From the NCBI GenBank assembly GCA_002501485.1, contig DLTS01000054.1:1437-20210 (forward strand): 18,774 bases of DNA, written 5' to 3'. The position numbers and the translations under genes were made by a program. Positions 8,829-15,958 of the stretch are shown piece by piece; within the stretch, counting starts at the first letter, position 1, and every line of letters begins with the position of its first letter. The notes under the pieces are model-generated. The model made no database searches and was not told the origin of the DNA. It saw only the letters and a program-made list of their open reading frames with translations. Source of the DNA: Acidimicrobiaceae bacterium UBA7830. Lineage in GTDB: Bacteria; Actinomycetota; Acidimicrobiia; Acidimicrobiales; Ilumatobacteraceae.

Positions 8829-9448
8829 GATGCACCGCCTTCCGCTGATGCTGTGATCCATTCGGGTGGACTCGTGACCCGAGACGGGTCAACGGCCCCC
8901 ACGCCTCTGTCAGCCGGAATATGTTGGCGAACCCGAGCGAGGGTGCCATGAGGTGGGATTTCGTCCTCAAGACGACCATTCCGCAGGTCGGAGATGAGTT
9001 GACGAACTTCTACAGGCGTTGTCCGGAACCTGTACCGATAGTTGACCTGAAGGCAAGGAGCTTCGGTGCATGCAGCCTGGCATTCGGCTCGATGCAGGGT
9101 GAACATGCCATCGTCGGTGGTGCCGCCTTCGTGAATGCCGAGTTCTTCTTCCGCTGCGTGCATCAAATCGTCTGCACCCAACAGCGCACACGACATTGTT
9201 CCGCATACGTTGATGAGATATCTGCCGACGGGTTCAAATTTGAACATCTCGTAGAACGTTCCAGTGCCGAGCACTTCAGCCGGCGTGACCCCAATGAGTT
9301 CTGCGATATGACGCATCGCTTCATCTGTGACCCAACCATCTTGTTCTTGGGCGATGTGCAACAGCGGAATGAGCGCAGATTTTGCTCGCGGGTAGCGATC
9401 AATGATCTCCTTGGCAAGGGTGACATTTTCATCAGTAAGTCGGGCCAT
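8825..9448 (-). CDS. nuoE: NADH-quinone oxidoreductase subunit E ([2Fe-2S])
   Basis: The protein has 207 residues. NuoE has a helical N-terminal domain followed by a thioredoxin-like [2Fe-2S] domain holding cluster N1a beside NuoF. The four ligands are visible as Cys82 and Cys87 (NVCGTMSC) and Cys123 and Cys127 (AECQAAC). The helical segment HIAQEQDGWVTDEAMRHIAE (31-50) and GTGTFYEMFKFEPVG (61-75) are standard for the family. The tail beyond residue about 160 is a polar extension of about 45 residues. The start ATG follows the nuoD stop by 11 bases and has AGAGGA about seven bases upstream, so this is one of the few junctions in the run with its own clear ribosome site. The stop overlaps the nuoF start (ATGA). 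Confidence 0.96.
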   Translation of the reverse strand: MARLTDENVTLAKEIIDRYPRAKSALIPLLHIAQEQDGWVTDEAMRHIAELIGVTPAEVLGTGTFYEMFKFEPVGRYLINVCGTMSCALLGADDLMHAAEEELGIHEGGTTDDGMFTLHRAECQAACTEAPCLQVNYRYRFRTTPVEVRQLISDLRNGRLEDEIPPHGTLARVRQHIPADRGVGAVDPSRVTSPPEWITASAEGGAS

Positions 9449-9459
9449 CGCGTTGTCCT

Positions 9460-10779
9460 CTAGCGGTCCACTTCTCCGAGCACCGGATCAACCGATGAGA
9501 TGACAGCGACGGCGTCAGCAACGAGACCACTGCGCATCATGTGTGGGAGACATTGAATGTTGACAAATGAAGGAGCCCGCACGTGCATTCGGTACGGCGT
9601 CGGCGAACCATCGCTTGCGATGTAACAACCAATTTCGCCGCGCGGACTCTCGATCGCTACGTACACCTCGCCCTCGGGCACTTTGAATCCTTCGGTGAAG
9701 ATCTTGAAGTGGTGAATGAGGGCTTCCATCGACTCATCGATTCGGGCCCTCGGTGGAGGGGTAACCTTCTTGTCTTGAATTCGGTAATCACCTTCGGGCA
9801 TCAGATCGAGAATCTGTCGAACGATCCGCATTGATTCACGAATTTCGTTCAGACGGATTGCGTAGCGGTCAAAGGCGTCGCCATAACTGCCGACGATGAG
9901 GTCGAACTCAACCTCGTCATATCGAAGGTATGGATCGTGACGGCGAAGATCCCACTCAACACCAGTTGAGCGCAAAATCGGCCCGGTAGCTCCAAGCGCC
10001 AATGCTTCGCTAGGGGTAATCACACCAACACCCTGAAGACGTTCACGCCAGATCGGTTGACCTGTCATCAACGTGTCGTACTCCTCAAGCCGCTCTGGCA
10101 GCATGTCGAGAATTCGCAACACATCGTCACGCCACCCTGGAGGAAGGTCGGCAGCAAGACCACCAGGGCGCACAAAGTTGTGGTTCATGCGAAGGCCGGT
10201 GACCTTCTGGAAGAACCGAAGGACTTCTTCTCGTTCGCGCCAGCCGTAGATCATCATTGACACTGCGCCGAGGTCCATGCCGTTAGTCGCCATGAACAGC
10301 AAGTGGCTGCTCATTCGATTGAGTTCAGACAGCAACATGCGCATCCACTGCGCCCGCTCAGGGATGTCACCATCGATGCCGAGCAGCTTCTCGGTCGCCA
10401 TCGAAAACACGAGCTCGTTGTTGAGAGGGCTTGCGTAATCCATACGAGTGACGTTGGTGCCACCCTGCATGAAGGTGAGTTGCTCACCAGTCTTTTCCAT
10501 GCCAGTGTGCAGGTAGCCAATGATGGGCTTACAGCGAAGAACCGTTTCACCCTGGAGTTCAAGCATGAGCCGGAGCACGCCGTGCGTTGATGGATGCGAT
10601 GGTCCCATGTTGATGACCATCGTCTGGTCCTCATCGGGATCTTCTGGAAGGTCGCCGAGTTTTGCGGCTTCGGCCTCTGACAACCTGAGAACTGAAGCGA
10701 CCTCACGAAGAAGTTCGCTGGCGGTCAGTTCAGAACGGGGCCGGAGTTCCTGTGCGCCTTCGTCAGATATCAACGTCAT
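9460..10779 (-). CDS. nuoD: NADH-quinone oxidoreductase subunit D
   Basis: From the ATG at 10779 the protein has 439 residues. That start is preferred because it overlaps the nuoC stop as ATGA; the open frame extends 24 codons further into nuoC without family similarity. NuoD is the 49-kDa subunit that forms the quinone-binding pocket with NuoB. Clear segments are MGPSHPSTHGVLRLMLEL near residues 58-75 (His-rich quinone-pocket loop), IIGYLHTGMEKTGE, GGTNVTRMDYASPLNNE, and the C-terminal PRGEIGCYIASDGSPTPYR and RAPSFVNIQ. The last lines up with the large subunit of [NiFe]-hydrogenases, where metal-ligand cysteines have been lost, as usual in complex I. An N-terminal helical extension of about 50 residues (LTASELLREVASVLRLSEAE) precedes the core. 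Confidence 0.96.
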   Translation of the reverse strand: MTLISDEGAQELRPRSELTASELLREVASVLRLSEAEAAKLGDLPEDPDEDQTMVINMGPSHPSTHGVLRLMLELQGETVLRCKPIIGYLHTGMEKTGEQLTFMQGGTNVTRMDYASPLNNELVFSMATEKLLGIDGDIPERAQWMRMLLSELNRMSSHLLFMATNGMDLGAVSMMIYGWREREEVLRFFQKVTGLRMNHNFVRPGGLAADLPPGWRDDVLRILDMLPERLEEYDTLMTGQPIWRERLQGVGVITPSEALALGATGPILRSTGVEWDLRRHDPYLRYDEVEFDLIVGSYGDAFDRYAIRLNEIRESMRIVRQILDLMPEGDYRIQDKKVTPPPRARIDESMEALIHHFKIFTEGFKVPEGEVYVAIESPRGEIGCYIASDGSPTPYRMHVRAPSFVNIQCLPHMMRSGLVADAVAVISSVDPVLGEVDR

Positions 10780-11303
10780 GAGGCTGCGCCTTTGAACTGC
10801 ACTGGAATCGTTCCAACTTGGAAATCTTTGCGAAGCGGGTAGCCGTTCCAATCCTCAGGCATCAGGATCCGTGACGGATCGGGGTGACCGTCAAACTCGA
10901 TCCCGAACATGTCGAACACCTCTCGCTCCATCGCCTCGGTTCCTGGGTGCAGGTCGAACAGAGTCGCAACCTTTGCGTCGCCCTCGGGCACCTGCACCCG
11001 CAGTCGGATTCGACGACGGTGGGTGATATCGAGCAAGTTGACCACCACCTCAAAACGCTCGGCAGTAACGCTCGATGGGAGGGGTCGCTCCATGTGTTCG
11101 GAGTAGTCGACTGCGGTGAGATCGACACACATTGCATATCCCTCGTCAGCCAACTGCTTAGCCACATCGAGATAGCGATCACGATCGACGTGCAACACGA
11201 GTTGCCCACGGCTGTCGGTCATCGGGCAACCGAACATCTCAGGCTCAGGAACCTCAGCTAATTCGCTTGACTCCTCGATGGTCTCATCGGGAGTATCAGC
11301 CAT
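10776..11303 (-). CDS. nuoC: NADH-quinone oxidoreductase subunit C
   Basis: From the ATG at 11303 (MADTPDET) the protein has 175 residues. NuoC is the 30-kDa structural subunit packed against NuoD. The signature EREVFDMFGIEFDGHPDP followed by RILMPEDWNGYPLRKDF lies in the last 50 residues and is diagnostic. The N-terminal 30 residues are acidic and poorly conserved. The frame is open for another 86 codons upstream, but that stretch lies inside nuoB and does not resemble NuoC; with the chosen start the overlap with nuoB is eight bases. The stop forms an ATGA overlap with nuoD. Separate nuoC and nuoD genes, rather than the fused form of E. coli, fit an actinobacterial source. Confidence 0.95.
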   Translation of the reverse strand: MADTPDETIEESSELAEVPEPEMFGCPMTDSRGQLVLHVDRDRYLDVAKQLADEGYAMCVDLTAVDYSEHMERPLPSSVTAERFEVVVNLLDITHRRRIRLRVQVPEGDAKVATLFDLHPGTEAMEREVFDMFGIEFDGHPDPSRILMPEDWNGYPLRKDFQVGTIPVQFKGAAS

Positions 11304-11883
11304 CTGCCTGTCTCCCGAGCAACACCGGTACGGGGCCAGCGGGGATCTCTTCCACATGGATGTGTGCGCCTCCGCCGTTCTGCTCACGGCGGCGCAGAAT
11401 TTCGCCTTGCTCAATCTTTGTGTGCAACGTCTCGATTGCGTGAATAAGCGTTTCTGGGGTTGGAGGGCACCCAGGTGCGTAAACATCGACGGGCACGATC
11501 TGGTCGACGCCCTGGACGATCGCGTAGTTGTTAAACATGCCGCCACTCGATGCACACACACCCATCGATATAACCCACTTCGGCTCCATCATTTGGTCAT
11601 AAACCTGACGAAGAACAGGTGCCATTTTCTGGCTGACACGTCCTGCAACGATCATGATGTCCGCCTGACGGGGTGAGGCGCGGAAGACTTCCATGCCAAA
11701 CCGGGCGATGTCGTAGTGCGCTGCGCCGGACGCCATCATCTCGATTGCGCAGCACGCAAGTCCGAAGGTTGCCGGCCATGATGAGCGAGAGCGAGACCAG
11801 TTCACCAGGTCTTCGAGTCGACCGGTGATGACGTTGTGGCTAATTCCGCCTAACCCGTCATTGATAACGTCGTCAATCGCCAT
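11296..11883 (-). CDS. nuoB: NADH-quinone oxidoreductase subunit B (cluster N2)
   Basis: The protein has 195 residues. NuoB holds the terminal [4Fe-4S] cluster N2, which reduces quinone at the NuoB/NuoD interface. The unusual ligand set is complete: adjacent Cys44 and Cys45 (FGLACCAIEMM), Cys110 (SMGVCASSGG) and Cys139 (YAPGCPPTPE). MIVAGRVSQKMAPVLRQVYDQM at about 77-98 is also typical. The C-terminal 35 residues (RREQNGGGAHIHVEEIPAGP) are a variable tail. The start lies 11 bases after the nuoA stop, with a weak AAGGCGAG ribosome site, and the end overlaps nuoC by eight bases. Nothing is missing or out of place. Confidence 0.97.
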   Translation of the reverse strand: MAIDDVINDGLGGISHNVITGRLEDLVNWSRSRSSWPATFGLACCAIEMMASGAAHYDIARFGMEVFRASPRQADIMIVAGRVSQKMAPVLRQVYDQMMEPKWVISMGVCASSGGMFNNYAIVQGVDQIVPVDVYAPGCPPTPETLIHAIETLHTKIEQGEILRRREQNGGGAHIHVEEIPAGPVPVLLGRQADG

Positions 11884-11894
11884 GGTTACTCGCC

Positions 11895-12377
11895 TTATGC
11901 CGCTTCGGTGGAGTCGTCGGCTGCATCGCGAGCCTCAAGGCCGACACGGCGAACCGTTGTCGACGCTGAGCGATCAGGAGACACCATCGCTGCGTCGAAT
12001 GAGAGATCTCGGTAACGCTGAAGCGGACCCCAGTCGAGTCCGCCTCGGGCCACTTCGTACACAAATGTCAAAAAGAACACCACCGAGAACCCAATGATGG
12101 CCCACAACCCGTACATTCCAAGCGCCCCACGCTCGACGGCATACGGATACAAAAAGATGATTTCGATGTCAAACATGATGAACAGCATCGCAACGACAAA
12201 GAATGAGACGGGAAAACGCTCTGGCGGTTCACGGCTGGGAATAATTCCGCATTCGTACGGCGCTTCCTTCGCAATCGATGGTCGATTTGGTGCGAGCAGT
12301 CGAGATGCGACAAGGCTCAACGCTCCAAACAGGAGCGCCAGCACCATAAGAACGACGATGGGAAGATATTGAGCCAT
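11895..12377 (-). CDS. nuoA: NADH-quinone oxidoreductase subunit A
   Basis: The protein has 160 residues, somewhat longer than the 120-147 of many homologues because of a polar C-terminal tail of about 40 residues. NuoA is a three-helix subunit near the quinone cavity. Family marks are EAPYECGI (38-45), with Cys43 in the mobile TM1-2 loop, and FIMFDIEIIFLYPYAV (66-81), with Asp70 and Glu72. The third helix is GLWAIIGFSVVFFLTFVYEVA. It is the first nuo gene and starts 27 bp after the stop of the unknown membrane protein upstream. No good Shine-Dalgarno sequence precedes the ATG (the 12 bases before it are pyrimidine-rich), so translation may depend on coupling. No promoter of its own is evident. 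Confidence 0.95.
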   Translation of the reverse strand: MAQYLPIVVLMVLALLFGALSLVASRLLAPNRPSIAKEAPYECGIIPSREPPERFPVSFFVVAMLFIMFDIEIIFLYPYAVERGALGMYGLWAIIGFSVVFFLTFVYEVARGGLDWGPLQRYRDLSFDAAMVSPDRSASTTVRRVGLEARDAADDSTEAA

Positions 12378-12404
12378 AAGAAGGGTGTTGGTCGGCCCTA
12401 CCGA

Positions 12405-13232
12405 CTATCCAGCAGGAAGTTCAGCTTTACGGGCAAGGTTTTCAGCAACGATGCGGTCACGTCGATGCAGCATCCACGCTAGCGCGAGGAACACGATTGT
12501 TGATCCAATCGTGATCATCGCTGCCGGCTCTCGGCGAGAACCGAGGTCACGCAACATGTAGACATATTGCGACTCCTGAGTCGGATCGACCTCTGGGGCA
12601 GATGGTGCACGTCCTGGTTCGGTTCGTAACGGAATATACGGCGCGACTTCTACCACCGTGTAGTAAGGCTTATGAAAGAACGCGATTTGGTCGAGAGCGT
12701 CTTGACCGAAGATCTTCGGGTAGGCCTCCCCACCAATTTCGAACACGTTCGTCACCTTGAACGAGCCCGCTTCGAAAGCGTCTTCCTCTTCTAAGAAGAC
12801 GGTTGCCGAGGCTGCTGCCTGACCGAACGCTGGTTCTGAGTCAGCAAGCACTCGCCACTCTTCGCTTACAAAACCGTCGAACACCACTTCATTGATGTCG
12901 GCTGGCACAGCCAAACCGTCTAGTGGTAGCCGGTTTTCGAGCACTCCCGCCTGGTACAGATCACCTGCGTCTTGGATAACAGTGCGGCCAGGCACTTGCA
13001 CCCACGCAGGGTCAGCACCTTTCAAACCGATGCCGTAGATCCACCAGATACCACCCATGAGCGCCATCCAGCCGGCCAAACCGCAGAGAGCGACAAGGAA
13101 GCCGAGGCGAGCACCAATATTGGTGCCGAGAATCAAATAGACAGAACCCATGAACGCAACGGTTCCGAGAATGACGGTGAGCACACCGCGAAGCTCGGGC
13201 TCCCAGTTGATCGCAAGCAACGCTGCCGACAT
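12405..13232 (-). CDS. Conserved-looking membrane protein of unknown function, last gene of the bc module
   Basis: I do not recognise this family. From the ATG at 13232 the protein has 275 residues; a GTG one codon earlier is also possible, and AGGGG lies about seven bases before the ATG. Two hydrophobic helices near residues 16-37 and 43-67 end in GGIWWIYGIGLKG. Then comes a hydrophilic domain of about 170 residues rich in acidic and aromatic residues, and a final helix near 240-258 followed by a basic tail (LHRRDRIVAENLARKAELPAG). The large domain would lie outside the membrane on one face. There is no CxxCH, Fe-S or haem motif. Its start shares one base with the stop of the dihaem cytochrome c gene, and nuoA follows 27 bp later, so a structural or assembly role in the bc complex, or in a bc/complex I association, is an inference from position only. 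Confidence 0.85.
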   Translation of the reverse strand: MSAALLAINWEPELRGVLTVILGTVAFMGSVYLILGTNIGARLGFLVALCGLAGWMALMGGIWWIYGIGLKGADPAWVQVPGRTVIQDAGDLYQAGVLENRLPLDGLAVPADINEVVFDGFVSEEWRVLADSEPAFGQAAASATVFLEEEDAFEAGSFKVTNVFEIGGEAYPKIFGQDALDQIAFFHKPYYTVVEVAPYIPLRTEPGRAPSAPEVDPTQESQYVYMLRDLGSRREPAAMITIGSTIVFLALAWMLHRRDRIVAENLARKAELPAG

Positions 13233-14293
13233 CACAGTCCCCTCACGTAATCGACGACTGCTTCGATCTGTTCATCGGTTAGCATCGCACCAAATCCTGG
13301 CATGCGACCACTGCCCTGACCCTGGATTCCGTACTTGGCTCCATAGTTTGAGCCGTTCTTGATGAAAGAGATCATGTCGGCTTCATCTGGGAATGCGGAG
13401 GCAGCCTTGCCGCCGGTGAGATTCCAACCGAATGCGCCTTGACCTGTCACCCCTGGGTCCCCCCAGCTCCAACCAGGCGTGTGACAGCGTGCGCAGCTAT
13501 ACGCCCCGCTGCCAAGGTCGAGGTTAAAAAGCGCCTCGCCGTAGGAGCCATATGTTCCATCTTCGACCAACTGCCATGCGCGGGTGTCGATATCACCTTG
13601 AATGTCGGCTGGAAGGTTGCCTGATGGGCAACTCTGAGGGTCGTCTTCGCCCACTCCACAATTTTCACGAGGGATCTGAATCGAGTGGAGGTAAGAGATC
13701 AATGTGTCAATTTGCTGGTCGTTCATCGGTCCGCCACCAGCAACACCCCATGGGCTCATCGGAGAGAAGGGCCGACCGTACACGAGGATGAATTTCACCT
13801 CTTCTTCGTCAAATCTGTAGAAGATGTTGTTGAGGGCTGGAGCCTTCCAGTTGACCGCTTCGACCTCACCGGTTACCGGGTCGGTCACGTTCCACGCAGC
13901 CTCGCCTCCAGCGCCGGCATACCCGCCATGGCACCCAGCGCAGTTGAAGCCTCCTTCGGCGGTTGGTGCGAACAGGCGCTCGCCCCAACCAACAAAAATT
14001 TCTTCCTGAGCTTCGACTGCACCGGCTTGACGTGCTGGTTCGAACACCCAATAGAGAGGAAGTGCGATGACGATCACAATGAGCAAAAGAACGCCAACGA
14101 ACTGCACCATTTCAAGACGCCGACCTTCAAGAACCTCGTCGTCGACATACTGTTTACGGTTGGGTGCGAGCTCAATTTCGGAACCAAGTTCTTCGCGAGC
14201 TGACCGTCCGTTAAGAACGGCGTAGACGATGAAGCCCGCCGTCACGACGATGAGTAGCACCCACGCGATCGAAGTAGTGGTTAACGCGATCAT
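13232..14293 (-). CDS. Membrane-anchored dihaem cytochrome c of the bc complex
   Basis: The protein has 353 residues with two N-terminal helices (about 8-27 and 62-83) joined by a charged loop. The rest is exported and carries two class I cytochrome c domains. Haem sites are C118-A-G-C121-H122 and C267-A-R-C270-H271. Likely Met axial ligands are Met179 (FSPMSPWG) in domain one and Met331 (GRMPGFGAML) in domain two. Cys212 and Cys222 in the linker could form a disulfide. Its role would be to take electrons from the Rieske centre, like QcrC of actinobacterial bcc complexes, but QcrC usually has one signal/anchor at each end rather than two N-terminal helices, so the symbol qcrC is withheld. The start shares one base with the Rieske stop (TGATG). 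Confidence 0.9.
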   Translation of the reverse strand: MIALTTTSIAWVLLIVVTAGFIVYAVLNGRSAREELGSEIELAPNRKQYVDDEVLEGRRLEMVQFVGVLLLIVIVIALPLYWVFEPARQAGAVEAQEEIFVGWGERLFAPTAEGGFNCAGCHGGYAGAGGEAAWNVTDPVTGEVEAVNWKAPALNNIFYRFDEEEVKFILVYGRPFSPMSPWGVAGGGPMNDQQIDTLISYLHSIQIPRENCGVGEDDPQSCPSGNLPADIQGDIDTRAWQLVEDGTYGSYGEALFNLDLGSGAYSCARCHTPGWSWGDPGVTGQGAFGWNLTGGKAASAFPDEADMISFIKNGSNYGAKYGIQGQGSGRMPGFGAMLTDEQIEAVVDYVRGL

Positions 14294-15159
14294 CAGTGGT
14301 CACTTGCTCCCACGCAGTGAGGTCCTTCAGCTTCTTGCCCAGTCGTGTTCACACCGATTGGCACGCCCTGGACAAACGTTCCGGTGTCGACGGTGACATC
14401 GCCTGCTGCTGAGAACCCCAATGGGAAGTGATCCATTCCTCGCGGAGCTGGGCCACCTTTCTTCTCGCCAACACGGTTGTACTGCGAACCATGACAGCCG
14501 CATTCAAACCATTGGCTTGAGGTGCACTGCGGAACTCGGCAACCGAGGTGAGGGCACTTCTGGTACGAAGCAATCAAGCCCCGACGCATTCCAACGAGAA
14601 CTGATTCTTTGTAAACGCCCTCGGCCTTTGCAACTGCGTCCACCGGATATTCGGTGATCCACGAGCGGGCTTCTGGCGCATAGAAGAACCCTTGGCCTTG
14701 ACGGATACCAGAGACGATGTCGTCATAACGACCAATCGGCACCTTGCCGCCGAACCCGCCGGTCTTAGTGGGCCACAAGAAGCCCACGAACGATGCGGCG
14801 GCGAATGCACCGATACCGGCGCTCATCAGTGAAATGGTCGCCCGGTTGAAGAACTGTCGTCTGCTCACGCCAATTGCGTCGGGATCTGCGGGAACGAATG
14901 GCTCTGGGGCGAGATCCTTCGCCGGCATGAGGTCGGTACCTGCCCGAACTGCGGCTGCTTCGGCTTCGACCTCAGCGCCAGAGGGGGCGGCTGCTTCGGC
15001 TCCTGCTGCTTTACGGGCGGCACGATCGCGAGCGACAGTTTCGTCACTGAGAGCTCCTGCACCTCGGACGTCGCTGCGGCGGGCGAGAGTCGCGAACGAC
15101 GCTCCTGCGAGAACGACCAGCGCAATGACTGCGATGAGGATGACTGAAGTTGCGCTCAT
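14293..15159 (-). CDS. qcrA: Rieske [2Fe-2S] protein of the bc complex, Tat-type
   Basis: The start at 15159 (MSATSVIL) is chosen because GAGGT lies five bases before it and it clears the upstream gene by seven bases; a longer frame begins at 15192 inside that gene. The protein then has 288 residues. A first helix spans 5-24, followed by a 75-residue Ala/Glu-rich linker, a twin-arginine motif SRRQFFNRA (99-107), a second helix (108-129) and the Rieske domain. Cluster ligands are Cys202 and His204 (CPHLGC) and Cys220 and His223 (CGCHGS), with Cys207 and Cys222 for the disulfide; Cys212 is extra. The protein moves electrons from quinol to cytochrome c. An anchor helix ahead of an internal Tat motif recalls the three-helix actinobacterial QcrA proteins, which use Sec and Tat together, but here only two helices are visible. 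Confidence 0.94.
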   Translation of the reverse strand: MSATSVILIAVIALVVLAGASFATLARRSDVRGAGALSDETVARDRAARKAAGAEAAAPSGAEVEAEAAAVRAGTDLMPAKDLAPEPFVPADPDAIGVSRRQFFNRATISLMSAGIGAFAAASFVGFLWPTKTGGFGGKVPIGRYDDIVSGIRQGQGFFYAPEARSWITEYPVDAVAKAEGVYKESVLVGMRRGLIASYQKCPHLGCRVPQCTSSQWFECGCHGSQYNRVGEKKGGPAPRGMDHFPLGFSAAGDVTVDTGTFVQGVPIGVNTTGQEAEGPHCVGASDH

Positions 15160-15166
15160 TTCGACC

Positions 15167-15943
15167 TCACAACTCGAAGAACAGTCCATCACGCCATGGA
15201 AGCGTGAAGTTGAAGCCAGGACCTCGGAAGAACGAACCGATCATGACGAGCACTGCCCAGAACATGAGGTGCACGGTCATGAGAGATGTCGCGAACTTTC
15301 GATCCTCCGGCTTGTTCGACGGGTTCCGGTCGATGTACGGGGCGAAGATCAACACGATGATGCCAACTCCGGGAATGGTCACCCCAGCCACCATTGGGTG
15401 GAACATGGTGAGCAACTCCTGAAGACCCAAGAAGTACCAAGGTGCTTTTGATGGGTTCGGGGTTTGATTCGGGTTGGAGTGCTGCAGCAAAGGAGCGTTC
15501 ACCCAGATGGAGAACAGGAACGTGAATGCCAGGCAGGCAAGAGCAGCGACGAACTCAGCGGCAAGCAAGTGCGGCCATGTGTGCACCTTGTCGACGGGCG
15601 TTGCCTTTACCTCTTGAATCGAGCCCGACTTCACGACGGTCAGCAAGCGTTGGGTGTGGCCTCCTGGGCCAGCGCCAACCGGAACCCCGCCACCGACGGG
15701 GGCGGCAGCGACAGCCTCAGCAGCTCGGTCGGCAACTGCGACGCCGCCTCCTGGCGCCTCTGCCCCGCTTTCTGAGCGTGACTTCGCTGATTTCGAGCGC
15801 TGCAAAAGGTGAGCTGGAATACGGGAGTCGCCAGCTGCTGCGTCTGCCTCTTCAGCAGGTGCTGCGGCTTCTGCGGCGGGTTCAGCCGCCTTTTCACGAG
15901 CGGCTTGCGCTCGTTTCAGTAGGTGTTCTGGAATCTCAGTCAT
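15167..15943 (-). CDS. Cytochrome b C-terminal half (subunit IV-like) with long IPEHLL-motif N-terminal extension
   Basis: The protein has 258 residues. The last 135 form the three-helix C-terminal half of cytochrome b: helices near 124-147, 184-202 and 218-238, with NPSKAPWYFLGLQELL at 163-178. The PEWY motif of the quinol-oxidation site reads APWY (167-170), so the Glu is absent. The first 105 residues are an Ala/Glu/Gly-rich, probably disordered cytosolic extension, not part of normal subunit IV. It opens with TEIPEHLLKRAQ, and a second copy (RIPAHLLQRSKSAK) lies at 41-54. The same opening occurs in the cytochrome c encoded at 17895-18725. The gene lies 15 bp after the cytochrome b N-terminal gene. 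With that gene it makes a split b6/IV-type cytochrome b rather than the fused QcrB of Mycobacterium or Streptomyces. Confidence 0.92.
   Translation of the reverse strand: MTEIPEHLLKRAQAAREKAAEPAAEAAAPAEEADAAAGDSRIPAHLLQRSKSAKSRSESGAEAPGGGVAVADRAAEAVAAAPVGGGVPVGAGPGGHTQRLLTVVKSGSIQEVKATPVDKVHTWPHLLAAEFVAALACLAFTFLFSIWVNAPLLQHSNPNQTPNPSKAPWYFLGLQELLTMFHPMVAGVTIPGVGIIVLIFAPYIDRNPSNKPEDRKFATSLMTVHLMFWAVLVMIGSFFRGPGFNFTLPWRDGLFFEL
15927..15942 (-). repeat. 16-base match shared by the starts of two bc-locus genes (copy 1)
   Basis: On the minus strand TGACTGAGATTCCAGA covers the second base of the start codon through codon six of the subunit-IV-like gene. The same 16 bases occur at 17896-17911. Beyond it the DNA diverges while the protein motif (HLL, then Arg) continues. 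Confidence 0.8.
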
Positions 15944-15958
15944 TGGGTCAGCCTCCGA

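Noticed and set aside
10776..11561. A 261-residue version of NuoC starting inside nuoB
   Set aside because: The additional N-terminal 86 residues are read from nuoB in another frame and do not resemble NuoC; the ATG at 11303 gives a normal length.
12391..12405. Small inverted repeat GTCGG/CCGAC between the unknown membrane protein and nuoA, as a terminator or attenuator
   Set aside because: The stem is only five base pairs with a five-base loop and no U-run follows, so it is too weak to call.
15720..15943. Ala/Glu-rich first 105 residues of the subunit-IV-like protein as a frameshifted or misread region
   Set aside because: The frame has a good start, opens with the same motif as the cytochrome c protein, and no alternative internal start with a ribosome site and conserved sequence fits better; it is best read as a real disordered extension.
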